A stretch of 64,000 nt of DNA from Verpa conica (Eukaryota > Ascomycota > Pezizomycetes > Pezizales > Morchellaceae): assembly GCA_033030425.1 (NCBI GenBank), contig JAUFSD010000003.1:2480001-2544000 (forward strand), given 5' to 3'. Each line of letters opens with the position of its first letter. Position 1 is the first letter of the stretch. The notes beneath the pieces are model-generated. The model saw only the letters and a program-made list of their open reading frames with translations. It was not told the origin of the DNA and ran no database searches. Positions 35,359-46,973 of this stretch are shown here, piece after piece. The translations under genes and the position numbers were made by a program.

Positions 35359-38300
35359 GAAAGGACATACACAATAAAAGTCCTGATACCACGTCGTATC
35401 TGTATTATAAAACCCTATATTCAAAATTTCTTTCTTTACAGATCCCAAGCTGTTGAGTACCTATAGCATAGGGTTATGAGAAACGTAATATAGCCTCTGA
35501 TATCTCTATTTAATGGTAAGTCGGTGCACCAAAATATCTTGCCTCCACCCAGGAAAGAATAGAGGCGAGTGATATTCTATGATATACCACACATGTCTTG
35601 TCATACCTTGTCGATAGCACGATGCACTTGATGAGCTTATCCTTCGTTTTAGGTTAGTTCTTTAGTTTAGAATTGACAAAGCATCTATAGCCTAACCCCC
35701 CCCCCCCCTTAATTTCACATGCCCCGTGTGCAGCTCCCTCGGTTTAGTGATTGTGAATCTTGTAATATCACTCGGTATCGTTTCAGCCACTTGATCCAGT
35801 AGCCTAAGGCATACAGATAAGTATTGCGACAACCAAAAAGAAAACCCTTTATAGCGCCACTCGCTTGGCAACGACTTTCCACACGTTTTGGATGGTCCAT
35901 CTCTTAAGCTGAAAGCAGCCCACTTAGCTAGTTAGATTATCAAAGAGAAACAAGGAGCATTCAAGTGACCGCGCACCAGAAACATTTGACCGCTGTGGCT
36001 TTTTTGTTTATAAAGAATTTTGGGTTCATCTAATCTTTGTAGTGTCAGCTATCACCCACCACCAATCATCCCCCACTTCTACCTTCCATACATATGTAAT
36101 ATTACCTATGTGTAAGACTACATAATATATTACGGCTGAGTTTAGCTTAAAATGAATATGAATACGAAGGGCGTTGTAGGCTGAAAGGGATGCGCCAAGC
36201 GAGTTTTACTAGCAGGTTTTTGCACTCCAATCCGTTTTGATTATTCTTTCCCACATCGTTTCTCCTTCCCCTTACCCCTTTTCCGTCTCTGCAATATCGT
36301 CGGTATGAGGCGTTAACAAGCTCTATCGACTAGATAACATCCTATGACCAACCACCGACTCCCCCACACTTTGCAAAGCCTTACAGAGATCTGATCACTG
36401 CCCAGACCATTCCAATCGGTAAATAACTAAGGGAAAAAACGTCAAATTTGCTTGGTAGAACTTTTTCTTTTTCTTTTTCTTCTTCCTTTTCAATTCGGGA
36501 GTCCCAGCCCTAGACACACCCACGACTACAAGAGAATATAGGACCTTCTCGGGTGGGGGTTCACTATGTTCTAGACGAAATTTCGTGGCACTGGGGGCAC
36601 AACCCTCCCCAATCGCATTGTAGGAGCTATTCCATATTAGCGATGTATGTAACAGGACCTGTTTCAGAATGTCAGCATCACGAGAATGCCCCTCCACCTT
36701 CCGCCTTCCACCCCCCCCCCCCCTCCGAGTAGAGAGAAGAGTGTTGTTTTTCTCGAAATTTGTGGCTACCTCTGTACGGAAAGTAATTAAAACCGTGTGA
36801 CATGAGTTCTCACTTTTTTCGTATCTACAAGGTATAAGCTTTTTATCCCTACATTTTGTATGTACTCCCCCAACCTTTACCATTCCGGTCTAGGGCAGAC
36901 GCCCATCTCTTCGCTGCAGAGAAATACCGTTTGAATATTCCGAATCCTAGTAATTCTTAGAGCTTATATGCGGTCCGGTCCGGCTAGATGGGATTAAATG
37001 AACCATGATGTATATGTACAGGGTAAGCACAAATAAAGTACATAGCCCGTCCAAAGAGTGGTAGATCAACAATTTATATAGTATGCACATGCTACATACA
37101 TTCATTTCCACACAAACTCAACTACTACATGTAGTTTACTCTCGGGTCGAGAGGCACCTGGTGGTGTGATCTTTATACATGTAGTTTTAGGTGATGTGTG
37201 TACAAATCCGCCTGTGCGTTTATCTAATTCGAGCAGTATCTAAACATTCCCCCACTCGGGCCACTATTTCGCTACTCTATATCCCGAAAGACTTCCCCCC
37301 CCGCCTCCCCTCACTAAACCCGACCGCATCGCTCCCATTTAATCGAGTAATACTCCGCCTTGGTAGAAGCCGCTAGAAAAAAACAGGTCGAACATAGGTA
37401 GCCCGGTAATGCATACTGAGATGCTAAGGAAAGGCGTTGTTTCTGGTTTATAAAAAATTCACGAAATTTACTAAGACACTGATGTAAATCGACAAAGTTG
37501 AGAGACATGTCTCGGGCATCTGTCTTAATAGTACGCAATGGCTTGCAATTGTTTGTCTCTTCTGTCCACCGGTGGTATGATATGAACCTAGCCCGTAGCC
37601 GTATACCCGAGCCAGGGGGGTTGGAGATAGGTAGACATGTCTCACATAGTATCTATAACGGATAACCACGCCGTTCTATCTTGACATCTCCGGCCCGAGT
37701 ACCACATGCATTTGCGGAGTGTGCCGAGCCGGGGTGGGGTACTGGTGTTTGTGCATCGTGTATGTGTGCGAGTGATTATCTGTGAGCCAACAGTAAAATG
37801 AGATTTGGAATTGGGGTATAGAGGAATAATACCGGAACTCGGCACTGGGGCGCCAGGAAAACAAGGGAAGGAGGTAACAACTAATATGCGAGTGCTTACA
37901 TGATTTTAAACTGTAGGGTTACAACTAGAGCGATTAGCGCAGAATTTTGTAGTATTTGTGGATATATAGGGAAGGTTAAAATAATTGTTTTGTGTATATA
38001 GTTTCCTATGATCTTTATAAAAAAGTTTATATATAACCACAAGTCAGAACTATCTCCAGATAGGTTTGTAGGAGGTTCCTCTCGCTAAAGGGATTAAAAT
38101 GATCTACACGGGTAGCATCTTCCGTTTTTAGCCAGTACGATCTGTTCCTGTGGCGTTTTGTAGGTATTTTGGGGATTCTCAGGCTCGTGCAGGATCTTTT
38201 TTTTTTGCCGAAGTTGCCATTCCTTTCCCGGAAAAATTACATTACCCTTTTCTAATAATATGCACTAGGGTTGTAAAAAAACAAATTTTCCGGGGTTAGG

Positions 38301-38480
38301 TGCTTAGGTCAACAGTTGACTCATTCCTTCACAACTTTTTCTACGCGGGGCACAACTTCCTGAGAGACACATAGATTTTTTATCATATTCTTAAGTCGGT
38401 ATATTGGTATGATTCTAGTCTTTAAACTACTTATTATCATTCAATTATTAACCCGAATTGTTTGCAGACTAGATCGAAAG
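35359..38480. other. intergenic, no gene seen; two C homopolymer runs
   Basis: About 3.1 kb without convincing genes. C runs of 13 occur at 35696-35708 and 36711-36723. The 162-codon frame at 36395-36883 (-) runs through the second C run and a CTTTTT repeat and is probably accidental. Just upstream of 38481 the sequence TTATTAACCCGAATTGTTTGCAG resembles an intron 3' end, so the next gene may have an intron in its leader. Confidence 0.5.
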
Positions 38481-38888
38481 ATGGGTATTCCCACCCCGAC
38501 AACCTCCTTCAAGACCGCAAACCCATACGAAAAAGCCTTCGGATACTCCCGAGCCGTTAGGAAAGGACCGTTCATATTCGTTTCCGGTACAACATCAATC
38601 GCGCCAGATGGGGTTGGAGAGGTCAGGTACCCGGAAGATGCTTACCGGCAGACTGTGACTGCTTTCGAGGAGTCATTGAAGGCTGTCAACGCGCTCGGGG
38701 GAACGAAAGAGGGAGTAGTTAGGGTTAGAATGTTTGTGGCAAGTATGGATGACTGTGACGATGTTGGAAGAGGGATGAAAGAGGTTTTCGGCGAGGGTCA
38801 ATGGGCAGCAACAATGATTACCGGAGTAGGATTTGTCAGGAAGGAAATCAAGGTTGAAGTTGAGGTTGATGCTATTATTGAACAATAG
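38481..38888 (+). CDS. Rid/YjgF/L-PSP family protein
   Basis: Single exon, 135 residues. The family layout is clear: YEKAFGYSRAVRKGPFIFVS, SGTTSIAPDG, AYRQTVTAFEESLKAV, VVRVRMFVASMDD and EVEVDAII. These proteins form trimers with clefts between subunits; RidA itself hydrolyses reactive enamines and imines. The region where RidA carries its catalytic Arg (around PARS) reads WAATMITGVGF here, so the Arg is not visible. The protein therefore probably belongs to a Rid subgroup of unknown activity. I chose the ATG at 38481 because conserved sequence starts just after it; an upstream in-frame codon would add unconvincing hydrophobic residues. Confidence 0.88.
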   Translation: MGIPTPTTSFKTANPYEKAFGYSRAVRKGPFIFVSGTTSIAPDGVGEVRYPEDAYRQTVTAFEESLKAVNALGGTKEGVVRVRMFVASMDDCDDVGRGMKEVFGEGQWAATMITGVGFVRKEIKVEVEVDAIIEQ

Positions 38889-39259
38889 GGTTAGGGTTAA
38901 AGTGTAGGTTCTTGTGTTGGTAGAAAAGCAAAACCCATCGTAATTTCGGTATTCCACGGTGCTGGGTAGAAACAATTTACGGGATACTCTTTACGAATTT
39001 ATCCAAAGTGATATCAGATGAGGCTCTGACGCGCCAAGTCTTTGACGTCACGTAACAGGTCAATCTTGGGAGAATGCGGGAAAACCAAGCTTTCGACCCT
39101 GGATCAGCTGTGGGGTCGTGTCTGCCGTCTCGAGCATGGATATCATGACGCTGCTGAGAAGCTTACCAGATGTCTATAAAAAGCCACGTTGAAGCACAGA
39201 AATAGGGGGCAACATCTAACCGACCTATATACAGTGTTCTACGTCTTCAGAAACAAAGT
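38889..39259. other. short intergenic region with the promoter of the K+ channel gene
   Basis: 371 bases between two genes in the same orientation. TTAGGGTTA follows the stop of the Rid gene but is only one and a half telomere-like units and is not repeated. Confidence 0.5.
39175..39182 (+). promoter_or_regulatory. TATA box candidate of the TOK1-type channel gene
   Basis: TATAAAAA lies 78 bases before the ATG at 39260, a plausible spacing for a fungal TATA element. Confidence 0.45.
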
Positions 39260-41401
39260 ATGAACGATACAGGTCTGGATGGGCCGATACAGGAAAACGC
39301 GAGCGAGGCGCGGCAAACGCTCCAAGATGGAATAAAGGAGGACAAGTATCGGAATCGGAACTTTAAGAAGTTAAAGAAACTTGGTCATAATAGTCGTAAA
39401 GGTAAAGAGGGGGCAGGTCGCGCAGAAGAACTCCGAGAGGAGCTGATGGAGGACGAGGATGTTCAGAAGTCCTTTCTTGAGCCTAAGTCAGTACAATTTT
39501 ATGATTTTTGCTACTTGGCGTACATCGCTAACTGATATATAGTCGATGGTGGATTACATCCACTGCCTTCCCCCTGATAGCTGGTGCCTTCGGTCCACTA
39601 GCAAACTTGGCCTCCATTTGCGCTCTGGTACAAACTTGGCGAGTTTACGTACCTCCTGGGGGCTCCGAAATACACGGGGATAGAATTAGTGATCCAGCAT
39701 GGTTAGTAGTAGCTTTTCTATAGTCCTTATAGTCGAGTTAATTACTAAAGGCTCCTCACAAGGCTTATCGGGGTAAATGCAGTGTCGTTGGCTATGGCCG
39801 TAATCGCAAATATTTCCATTCTCATGACATTTGCACAACGCATACGATATCAGATATCTCTACCAATTACTATAACTCTCTGGTAGGAAAATAAGCTTTC
39901 CGTACATCAGATCAATTCAGTAGTGCTGAGACATCTAGGTACATTTCCTCGCTACTTCTAATCGCTCTATTAGCGGCAGCATCGGATAGACTTAAAGAGC
40001 ACTCTGGTCGATCCTACGCATTCTCTCAATCATACTACTACGGGATAATAGCCGCAGTTCTTTATTCCATCATAGCCACACTTCTCTTGGCAAACTATTT
40101 CAATAGCACAATCAAAAAACGCTATCCACCATCTTTCAATGTCTTAACAATCCCACAGCGGACATTAATGCTGCAGACAACTTCGTTAATGTTTTATCTT
40201 GGGATCGGCGCTTTGATATTTTGCAAAATTGAGGGATGGGAGTACGTAGATACCGTCTATTGGGCTGACTACACGCTCCTTACCGTGGGACTGGGGAGCG
40301 ACTATCCGCTCAAACATACCTCTGCGAAAATATTATTGATCCCGTATGCCGTTGGTGGTATTATTGTGCTTGGTCTTGTTGTGGGTAGTGTGAGAGGGCT
40401 AGTTTTGGAGCGTGGGAAAATCAGGATGAACCGAAGAACGGTAGAGAAGGAGCGTAGGAAATGGGTAGAAATCCTAAAGTCTTCGAGGAATGAGACCGGT
40501 AGGGAGACTCGCTCGGCGAATGAGGAAATTAAGGAAGAATTTGAGATTATGAGGAAGATTGAGAAGAATGCCGAGGCAAAAGGGAAGTGGACTTCACTAG
40601 CGACTTCTGTAGTTGCATTTTTGATTGTGTGGCTGGGTGGTGCTATGGTGTTTATGTTTTCGGAGGTATGTCAGTTCTTGTTTCTTCTCTGTGAATGAAT
40701 GAATGAATTAATCATAAATGCATGGAGCCTCTCGGCTAAGGTATTATTTCCTCTCTGTGACGTGTAGCTAATCTGAAGAACTTGTCACAGCATACGCAAA
40801 ACTGGTCATATTTCGATTCACTATACTTTTCGTACACCTCCCTGCTAACGATCGGTTATGGCGATTACTACCCACAATCGAATTCCGGGAAACCTTTCTT
40901 TGTTATATGGTAACTTTATTCTTAAAGCCCTATAGGTTATGGAGCTGATAGGGGGCCAGGTCACTCATTGCAGTACCAGCGATGACGATCCTCATCTCAA
41001 ACATGGGTGATACGGTCGTCCTTGGAGTACGAGAAGGGACTGTATGGGTTGGGCGGAAAACTATTCTCCCTGAAGGTTCCGAAAAGAGCTCATCAGAGCA
41101 GTCAAAAGAGACCCAAAAGACTATTGACGAAGTAAGAGAAACCATACAAGGACCACCGAAAAATATTCGGAAGAATCTAGCATCAGCGATTCGAAGAATT
41201 TCTGAACATGTTGGCATCTCCCCTCCTAAAAAATACACCTTTGACGAGTGGATCGGATTTCTCGAGCTCCTGGAACTGGAGTGGGAGAGAGATGCCTGGA
41301 GTTGGTTGGACGAGGAGGGGCCTTTGTTGAGCGAACTGAATGAACCTGAGTGGCTGCTCGAGAGACTTTGTAAGAAGCTTGAAGAGGCATTATCTGAATA
41401 A
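39260..41401 (+). CDS. outward-rectifier potassium channel, TOK1 type (two pore domains)
   Basis: Six exons, 39260-39486, 39543-39701, 39763-39882, 39939-40665, 40791-40909 and 40960-41401, give 597 residues; every join is in frame. A charged N-terminus precedes [20 protein letters not shown], then several membrane helices. The first pore filter is [11 protein letters not shown] (near 282) and the second is [11 protein letters not shown] (near 427). Two pore loops after an extra block of N-terminal helices is the fungus-specific TOK layout, eight membrane segments in total. The C-terminal cytosolic part has [15 protein letters not shown] and a final acidic helix, as in Pezizomycotina homologues. 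It would carry outward K+ current across the plasma membrane. Between the pores a long charged loop is rich in Arg, Lys and Glu. Confidence 0.93.
40699..40726. repeat. 28-bp near-repeat, copy 1 (inside intron 4 of the K+ channel gene)
   Basis: ATGAATGAATTAATCATAAA followed by TGCATGGA. A second copy at 42092-42119 differs at three positions. Confidence 0.7.
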
Positions 41402-42511
41402 CCTAAGGATCCGCCTAGATTTTTGGAACTGGAGTTCTTCGTTTTTTTGGGGTTTTGTTTTAGGGAGTTTAGTGGGATCCTCTTTATGGATTAGTCGCTA
41501 TTTTAAGTACATTTTCGGACCGTAATATTAGATCGTATACATATTGCATACTTGCCGCTGTCAACTGAACCAGCGGTTAACTCGGGTATTTTATAGTGCT
41601 TTTTTTGGCCCGTATAGCAGGTATTTGCCGGGTAATTAGCTAATGGCTTGAGTTACTCGGCGGGCTAGGCATTTGCCCAGGGGAGGTATCTCGAAGTTAC
41701 GTCTATATCTACGCGCTATAAGTAAATTAAGTCCGGGTATATAAAAAGGATAAACAAGAAGTTAAGAATAGTAGAGGGTTTCTATCACAAGGGAAATAGT
41801 TTTAGAAGAAAACCCAAATGCCCTAAGCTTCAATTGGTTTTCCAAGGACTATCAAAAGGGAGTGATCGATTTATTAACGCCCTATTTTAGGTCATCTGCG
41901 TTGGGCGTACTAGGAGATATTGATTCAGTGGTGGTATTTTCCGCCTTAGAGTACTGTTAATGATTGAAGTGGTCTATAAAGTTTGACCTATAAATGTTTT
42001 GATTGCAGAATCTTGTAGGGATAGTGTTAAATTTGGTTCCTGAAGAAGTCCCTGTCCGAGTGATATCGCATGATTATATTGTTTTGTATTTATGAATGAA
42101 TTAATCATAGGTACATGGATATCATTTTTTAGGCCTGTGCTTATAAGGATTATTATAGGTTTAAGAGGTAAAACAGTCTCAAGGACCAGTGGCATATTCT
42201 GTAAATATATTGGGTGCTATACTATGGGCTTTCAATAGTGCTGTAGCTTCTCGACCTTTGTAAAGTTCGTATAGAATTATCACTTGGCGAATAACACCTT
42301 CAATTTATCCCAACAAAGATAAGGTAAGAAGGATTAAAGAAATCTGAATAGTATTCTGTATATAAGTGGATTTAAACGTACCTCCTATTACAACCAGGTG
42401 TCGTCCCTCGTATCTTCCCCGTATAAGCACATCACTTTAGAGGCTGTTTATAGTGTCTTATTTTCCCTATAGCTTTGATCTCTTTAGGGACTTGATAAAA
42501 AATCATATTAA
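41402..42511. other. intergenic, no gene seen
   Basis: 3' flank of the channel gene and upstream DNA of the next gene on the same strand. Contains the second copy of a 28-bp near-repeat; otherwise nothing recognisable. Confidence 0.5.
42092..42119. repeat. 28-bp near-repeat, copy 2
   Basis: ATGAATGAATTAATCATAGG followed by TACATGGA, matching 40699-40726 at 25 of 28 positions. Confidence 0.7.
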
Positions 42512-44047
42512 ATGTCTGACCGCGATCGAATTACGGGGACATTTACCTGGACACCGCCACCGCAGCAAACTACCATCACAAGGACCTCAACAGCGAGCAC
42601 GAAATTAGAACTCACATATATTGTCCCCCTTGAAACACCTAAGCTTACCACGAGTATTCCAATAGCTGAGAGTGCGCTGGTGAGCGAGACGAGTACAAGG
42701 AATGCACTGACAGATCCAGTGACAACGACGCAAGCTCCTGAGCTTGTTAGAAGTACCACCGCAACCTATTCCGAGGTTCTCCGCGTTATTTCAACTGGAA
42801 CTCCGGTAATTCCTATAATAACAATGGCAATATCTACTAGGACAACATCTAGGCGCACATCTACCGAACCTAGTGGTAGTCTTGTCTCTGATACCACGAC
42901 AAGCCTACTTATGACTACCAGTAGTTCTTTGATAATCGATACTGCGTTGATTACATCAATCATATCAACTCCTACTTTAGAACCTGGCCCTCAAATCCCT
43001 CTTGCAACTGTTCCTGCACCAACAAAGGCACCAGCTGCAGGGCTCTCCACCGTAACCATCGCCGGTGTGGCCGCAGGAGGAGTAGGAATTTTAGCACTCT
43101 TGATAGGACTCGTCTACTTTCTACGCCGGGTGCAGAAATCAAGGCAAAGAAATAGCGTAATGTCAACCAGCAGTAGGATGATCAGCAACCCGGTACGACC
43201 ACCATCAGGGAAAGCAGACACAGTACGAACATTCCCAGAAAGTTCAAACGGGCGCTTTTCTCAAGATAGCCAGGACACTCTTCTTTACCGAACCCCGAGT
43301 TCTTCTTCAAGGTTTGGGAGTACAGTAGGTCCTAGCTCCCCAGTTTGGACAAATGCAACTCCTCAGGTGCTGGTTGTGCCTAGTTCGCCAGGTTTCTCTC
43401 CGGCTAGGGCATATACCCCCATGCCGGACAATTATAATTTCTTGCCTACACAACCAGCTCTAGAACCTATCTCCTTATCTTCTCCTAAGCAACTCAGTCG
43501 ACGGGTGCCATCTTCAATATACCCCGCTTACATGGAGGGTGAAGACGAACACGGGGATAACACATCAACAAAACCAGTAAACCCTTACCGCTATACTGGC
43601 AACCCAAACCCACCTCCGGAGATCACTTACAACGACATCGGAAACCCACATAGCATCCGCAGCACAGCCGACACATACCCCATACCCGAGTCTCGAAACC
43701 TTATGGTGCCAGAAGCAGGAGGCAGACGCCGCAGGGCAGACGTGGTCTCTAGCTGGATGTCTAATGGGAACTACCGGTTGTTTGAAAGACCCATGCATCA
43801 TGATAGATCAAGCTATACTTCAAACTTTGGGTTTGACATCAGTGAGGGTCATATGAATAGAAATACGGGTGTTCCTGCGTCTAGTATTCCGTCTTCGTTG
43901 GATAGTATTGTCGAGATGGGTCCTGGCGGCCATGCATCTACGTATGGGTCTATTCTTGATATTTATGGGGGTAAGATTCTAGAGGAGATCGAGGGGAGGG
44001 ATACACCAGCGGAGAGGGAGGACTGGGAACCTTTTGAGAATAGGTGA
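42512..44047 (+). CDS. Ser/Thr-rich single-pass membrane protein, function unknown
   Basis: Single exon, 511 residues. Residues 1-178 are extremely rich in Thr and Ser (runs such as TTTSLLMTTSSS), as in heavily O-mannosylated ectodomains. One membrane helix follows at about 180-204 (IAGVAAGGVGILALLIGLVY). A basic stop-transfer FLRRVQKSRQR and a Ser/Pro-rich cytosolic tail of about 300 residues complete it. The layout is that of fungal mucin-like or wall-sensor proteins, but no WSC or Cys-rich domain is present. There is no N-terminal signal peptide at the first ATG, so either the helix acts as signal anchor or an upstream exon is missing. I recognise no family. Confidence 0.75.
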   Translation: MSDRDRITGTFTWTPPPQQTTITRTSTASTKLELTYIVPLETPKLTTSIPIAESALVSETSTRNALTDPVTTTQAPELVRSTTATYSEVLRVISTGTPVIPIITMAISTRTTSRRTSTEPSGSLVSDTTTSLLMTTSSSLIIDTALITSIISTPTLEPGPQIPLATVPAPTKAPAAGLSTVTIAGVAAGGVGILALLIGLVYFLRRVQKSRQRNSVMSTSSRMISNPVRPPSGKADTVRTFPESSNGRFSQDSQDTLLYRTPSSSSRFGSTVGPSSPVWTNATPQVLVVPSSPGFSPARAYTPMPDNYNFLPTQPALEPISLSSPKQLSRRVPSSIYPAYMEGEDEHGDNTSTKPVNPYRYTGNPNPPPEITYNDIGNPHSIRSTADTYPIPESRNLMVPEAGGRRRRADVVSSWMSNGNYRLFERPMHHDRSSYTSNFGFDISEGHMNRNTGVPASSIPSSLDSIVEMGPGGHASTYGSILDIYGGKILEEIEGRDTPAEREDWEPFENR

Positions 44048-44931
44048 TTGATATTTTTGAGGGGACTTGTGAGTTTTCATATGGATATATAGGTAATAAA
44101 TGGTTTTTTTTTTGGTTGTTTAGAGGCTTTATTTAGAGGCTTCTGCTTTGTTGATTTTAGGAACGAAGCTATATAGAGGACATATCCTAGGAGGGATTCT
44201 GTAGGCTTACGGCTAACTGAATTGGAGTTTTTTTGTTTTTTGTTTTTATTCTCTGTTCTTTAGAAATAACTAAAAATACTATCTGTAGACCCCCCCGCCG
44301 TTTTTTTTAATTCTGAGAAGATTCGAAGGAGAGAATTCTCTTCTGGAGCTGTGTGACATGAATGATTAGCGACTATAGCTATACAAGCCCAGAATAGTTA
44401 CTTGTTCTCTTCCAATAACAAAAGAACAGCAGCATGGTTTACCTAGTATCTTAGGACTACTTACTTCCGATCATAAGTAGTCGGGGATCTGAATGCCAGT
44501 GGAGGCAATCATTAATTTCTAGGCCTAAACCTAGCTTGTACTGCATAGAAGAAGATCCCGACACCGTTCTCTCGAATACATCCACAGAGGAGGGTGTGTG
44601 ACTTATAGTTGAATTGCCCTAAATCTACGAAAAGGCTCACTGGAAGGTTATAGTAATAGTCTTACTTATATGGACTTTGGTGGATTAATCAAAACTCTCT
44701 TTAGCTAGGAGTAAGTACCCGTCCCATATATTTATAATAGTGTATTTAGTACCCACTTCACAACCAATCACTCGACAAACCTAAAGCAAACCATGCAGAA
44801 ACATCATGAAGCAGAGATAAAATTTTTATATACAAAACCACCACCCACAAACCCGTCTAGCCCCCTATATATCCACATTTATATCTATATATAATAACCT
44901 CCCCCCCAACCAGCTCATAGAAAAAAAAGCC
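44048..44931. other. convergent intergenic region, no gene seen
   Basis: 3' flanks of the membrane protein gene (+) and the ADCK1-like gene (-). T-rich on the left and TA-rich on the right. Confidence 0.55.
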
Positions 44932-46973
44932 CTACCCATCAAAGACAGAATGATTAAGTTCAACCCCAAACTCATCCATAGCAGCCCTCCTCATCCGCTC
45001 CTCCAGTTTCTCTTCAAACCCAGCACCACCCACAACGGCCTGTGTGACGCGTCCCCACCAGAACACCAAGTCGAGTCCAAACACAACGAATTTAAATACA
45101 ACATGTTTCATCCACCCCCTAAATAAGCCATCACCGCCCTGTGACGGTGGGAAGCGGGTGAGTGAGATGGAGGCCCAGTTGGCGATTATCTTGATTCTGT
45201 TTACAGGGGAGCCGAGAGCTCTGGAGTTGGTGTTAGTATAGTTATAGAGTGAGAGGGGGGGGGGGGGGATAAGGGACTGACTGGTTATTGGCTTGTACAA
45301 TTCTTAGATTCCTCCCAATAAAGATAAGCTCCTTAGGCATCTTTTCCTGATCCTGTAAGAATTCTCCCATCTTCTCTCTCATCATTTGATGAGCCTGATA
45401 AGCTGTCTTTGCGCTCCCTTCCTGCTCACTCCCCGAGACGATATTTGCAATTTCGTTATTCCCGCCTGTATAAGGCCTCAATAACGTCGCAGACGCAAAT
45501 AGGTCAGAATTCCCAATGCCCCATTCCTTGGCTACATTATTGATAGTCTCATTATCAAACGTGAGTAGAGACTTCCAGAACTGCGCATACTGTCGTCTGA
45601 ACTCCTGAGTGGTGGATATATAGAGTCCATGGTCAAGGAGTACAAGCTCCGGTTTCCCATTCGGCTTACGACGGATTAAGATATTCCCCGGATGAGGATC
45701 ACAGTGGAGCCATCCGAATAGAAACATCTGAGCGCAAAAGAGGTCTACCATTGTTTTCATGATGTCTGTCTCGCTGAGACCAAGGCCGTATATTGGGGCT
45801 TTTTTATCCTTCTTGTCCCATGCGCCGATTCCTTCACCTCTTATTCGTTTTTTGGGACCTTCTTCTAGCACGGTTCGGTGTGGTGTTCCGTATTCGTGGC
45901 CGATCCATTGGGGGCCTCGGTATTGGCCTTTTAGAATCTCGCGTTCGGCAACACCTACACCGTCGATCCATTCTGCGACCATGACGCGGCGGGTGGAGAG
46001 GTTTGTGTAGACTTTGGGGATGTGTACCCGGCCTTTAAGGGACGGTTCTGAGTCGACAAAGCTGCGCATTCTTTCTGCATTGGAGGCTTCGTTGAGGAAG
46101 TCTGTTTCCTGAAGAAGGCGGGCGCAGATATAGGGCGTGAAGTATGATAATGGGAGAGTAAAGAGTTTCTCGGAGAAGAGATACGTTACTCCTCTATCAA
46201 TTGGTTAGCGGTGAAAACCTTTTGCAGGTTTGAATACGGATATGGGGTTCGCATACTTACTCAAACATCCACAAGTCTAACCCAACCTGCCTCTCTATCC
46301 ACGGTTTCTGAACCTTGACTGCCACCCACTCCCCGGTCTTTAATCTTGCCCTATGTACCTGTGCTATACTCGCACTACCCACTGCCTTCCTCTCCCAGCT
46401 CCCGGGCATAAAGATCCGATCCACCAGCTCCCCAGTCCCATTCTGCACCTCAGGAAGATGCGCATACTCTTCCCTCAGCACCTTCTCCACCTCCTTCCAG
46501 CCAGCCTGAGGGGTCTCATCAAAGAACTGAGAAAACTTTTCCTGAAACACCGGCGGCAGAACAGCGCTCTGCATGGCGATTGCCTGGCCCATCTTCTGGT
46601 ACAGCCCACCGTTGGTCAGACATAGGTTCAATAGTCTATCCGCCGTGCGTTCATGGAGACGAGACAGTTGTCGCGAGGATTTCGAGGGTTGGAAGTTGAG
46701 CTTGTAGTCTAATGCGATAACGGTACAGGTACCGACAGTGCGGAAGTTGCGGGTGAATGTCGAGTAGTTGAGGTATTCATCTGCAAGGTAGAGACCTGAG
46801 GTGATGGTAGTGGTGTAGAGGAGCCGGCGGCCGTATTTCCGGAGACGGGGTGAAGGAGGGTGGGGGACCCGAGGCTTTCCGAGAGATTCCGGGGTGGGGG
46901 GGACGAAGCCGGTGACTTGGGGGCGGGAGGAGAAGAAGCGTCGCGGGAGTGGGCGGCCGCGGAAGAGGAACAT
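44932..46973 (-). CDS. mitochondrial ABC1/UbiB-family kinase-like protein (ADCK1/Mcp2 type)
   Basis: Three exons, 46973-46261, 46193-45282 and 45220-44932, give 637 residues. The N-terminus (FLFRGRPLPRRFFSSRP) is an Arg-rich mitochondrial presequence followed by a hydrophobic segment (LLYTTTITSGLYLADEYL). ABC1 hallmarks: the KxGQ motif in YQKMGQAIAMQS near 128; GSASIAQVHRA in the Ala-rich nucleotide loop; VKVQKPW; ETDFLNEASNAER across the first splice; LHCDPHPGNIL near 405; and LLDHGLY near 426, with DHG in place of DFG as in ADCK1. Members of this branch sit in the mitochondrial inner membrane and affect lipid homeostasis and membrane shape; kinase activity is uncertain. Intron 2 (61 bases) contains a sense-strand C14 tract. 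Confidence 0.9.

Noticed and set aside
36395..36883. 162-codon open frame on the minus strand
   Set aside because: It runs through a C13 homopolymer and a CTTTTT simple repeat, giving poly-Gly/Arg and poly-Lys runs. No domain is visible.
38886..38896. Telomere-like TTAGGG just after the Rid gene (similar short matches near 8870)
   Set aside because: Only one or two units and not tandem. Ordinary genes continue on both sides, so there is no telomere or clear interstitial array.
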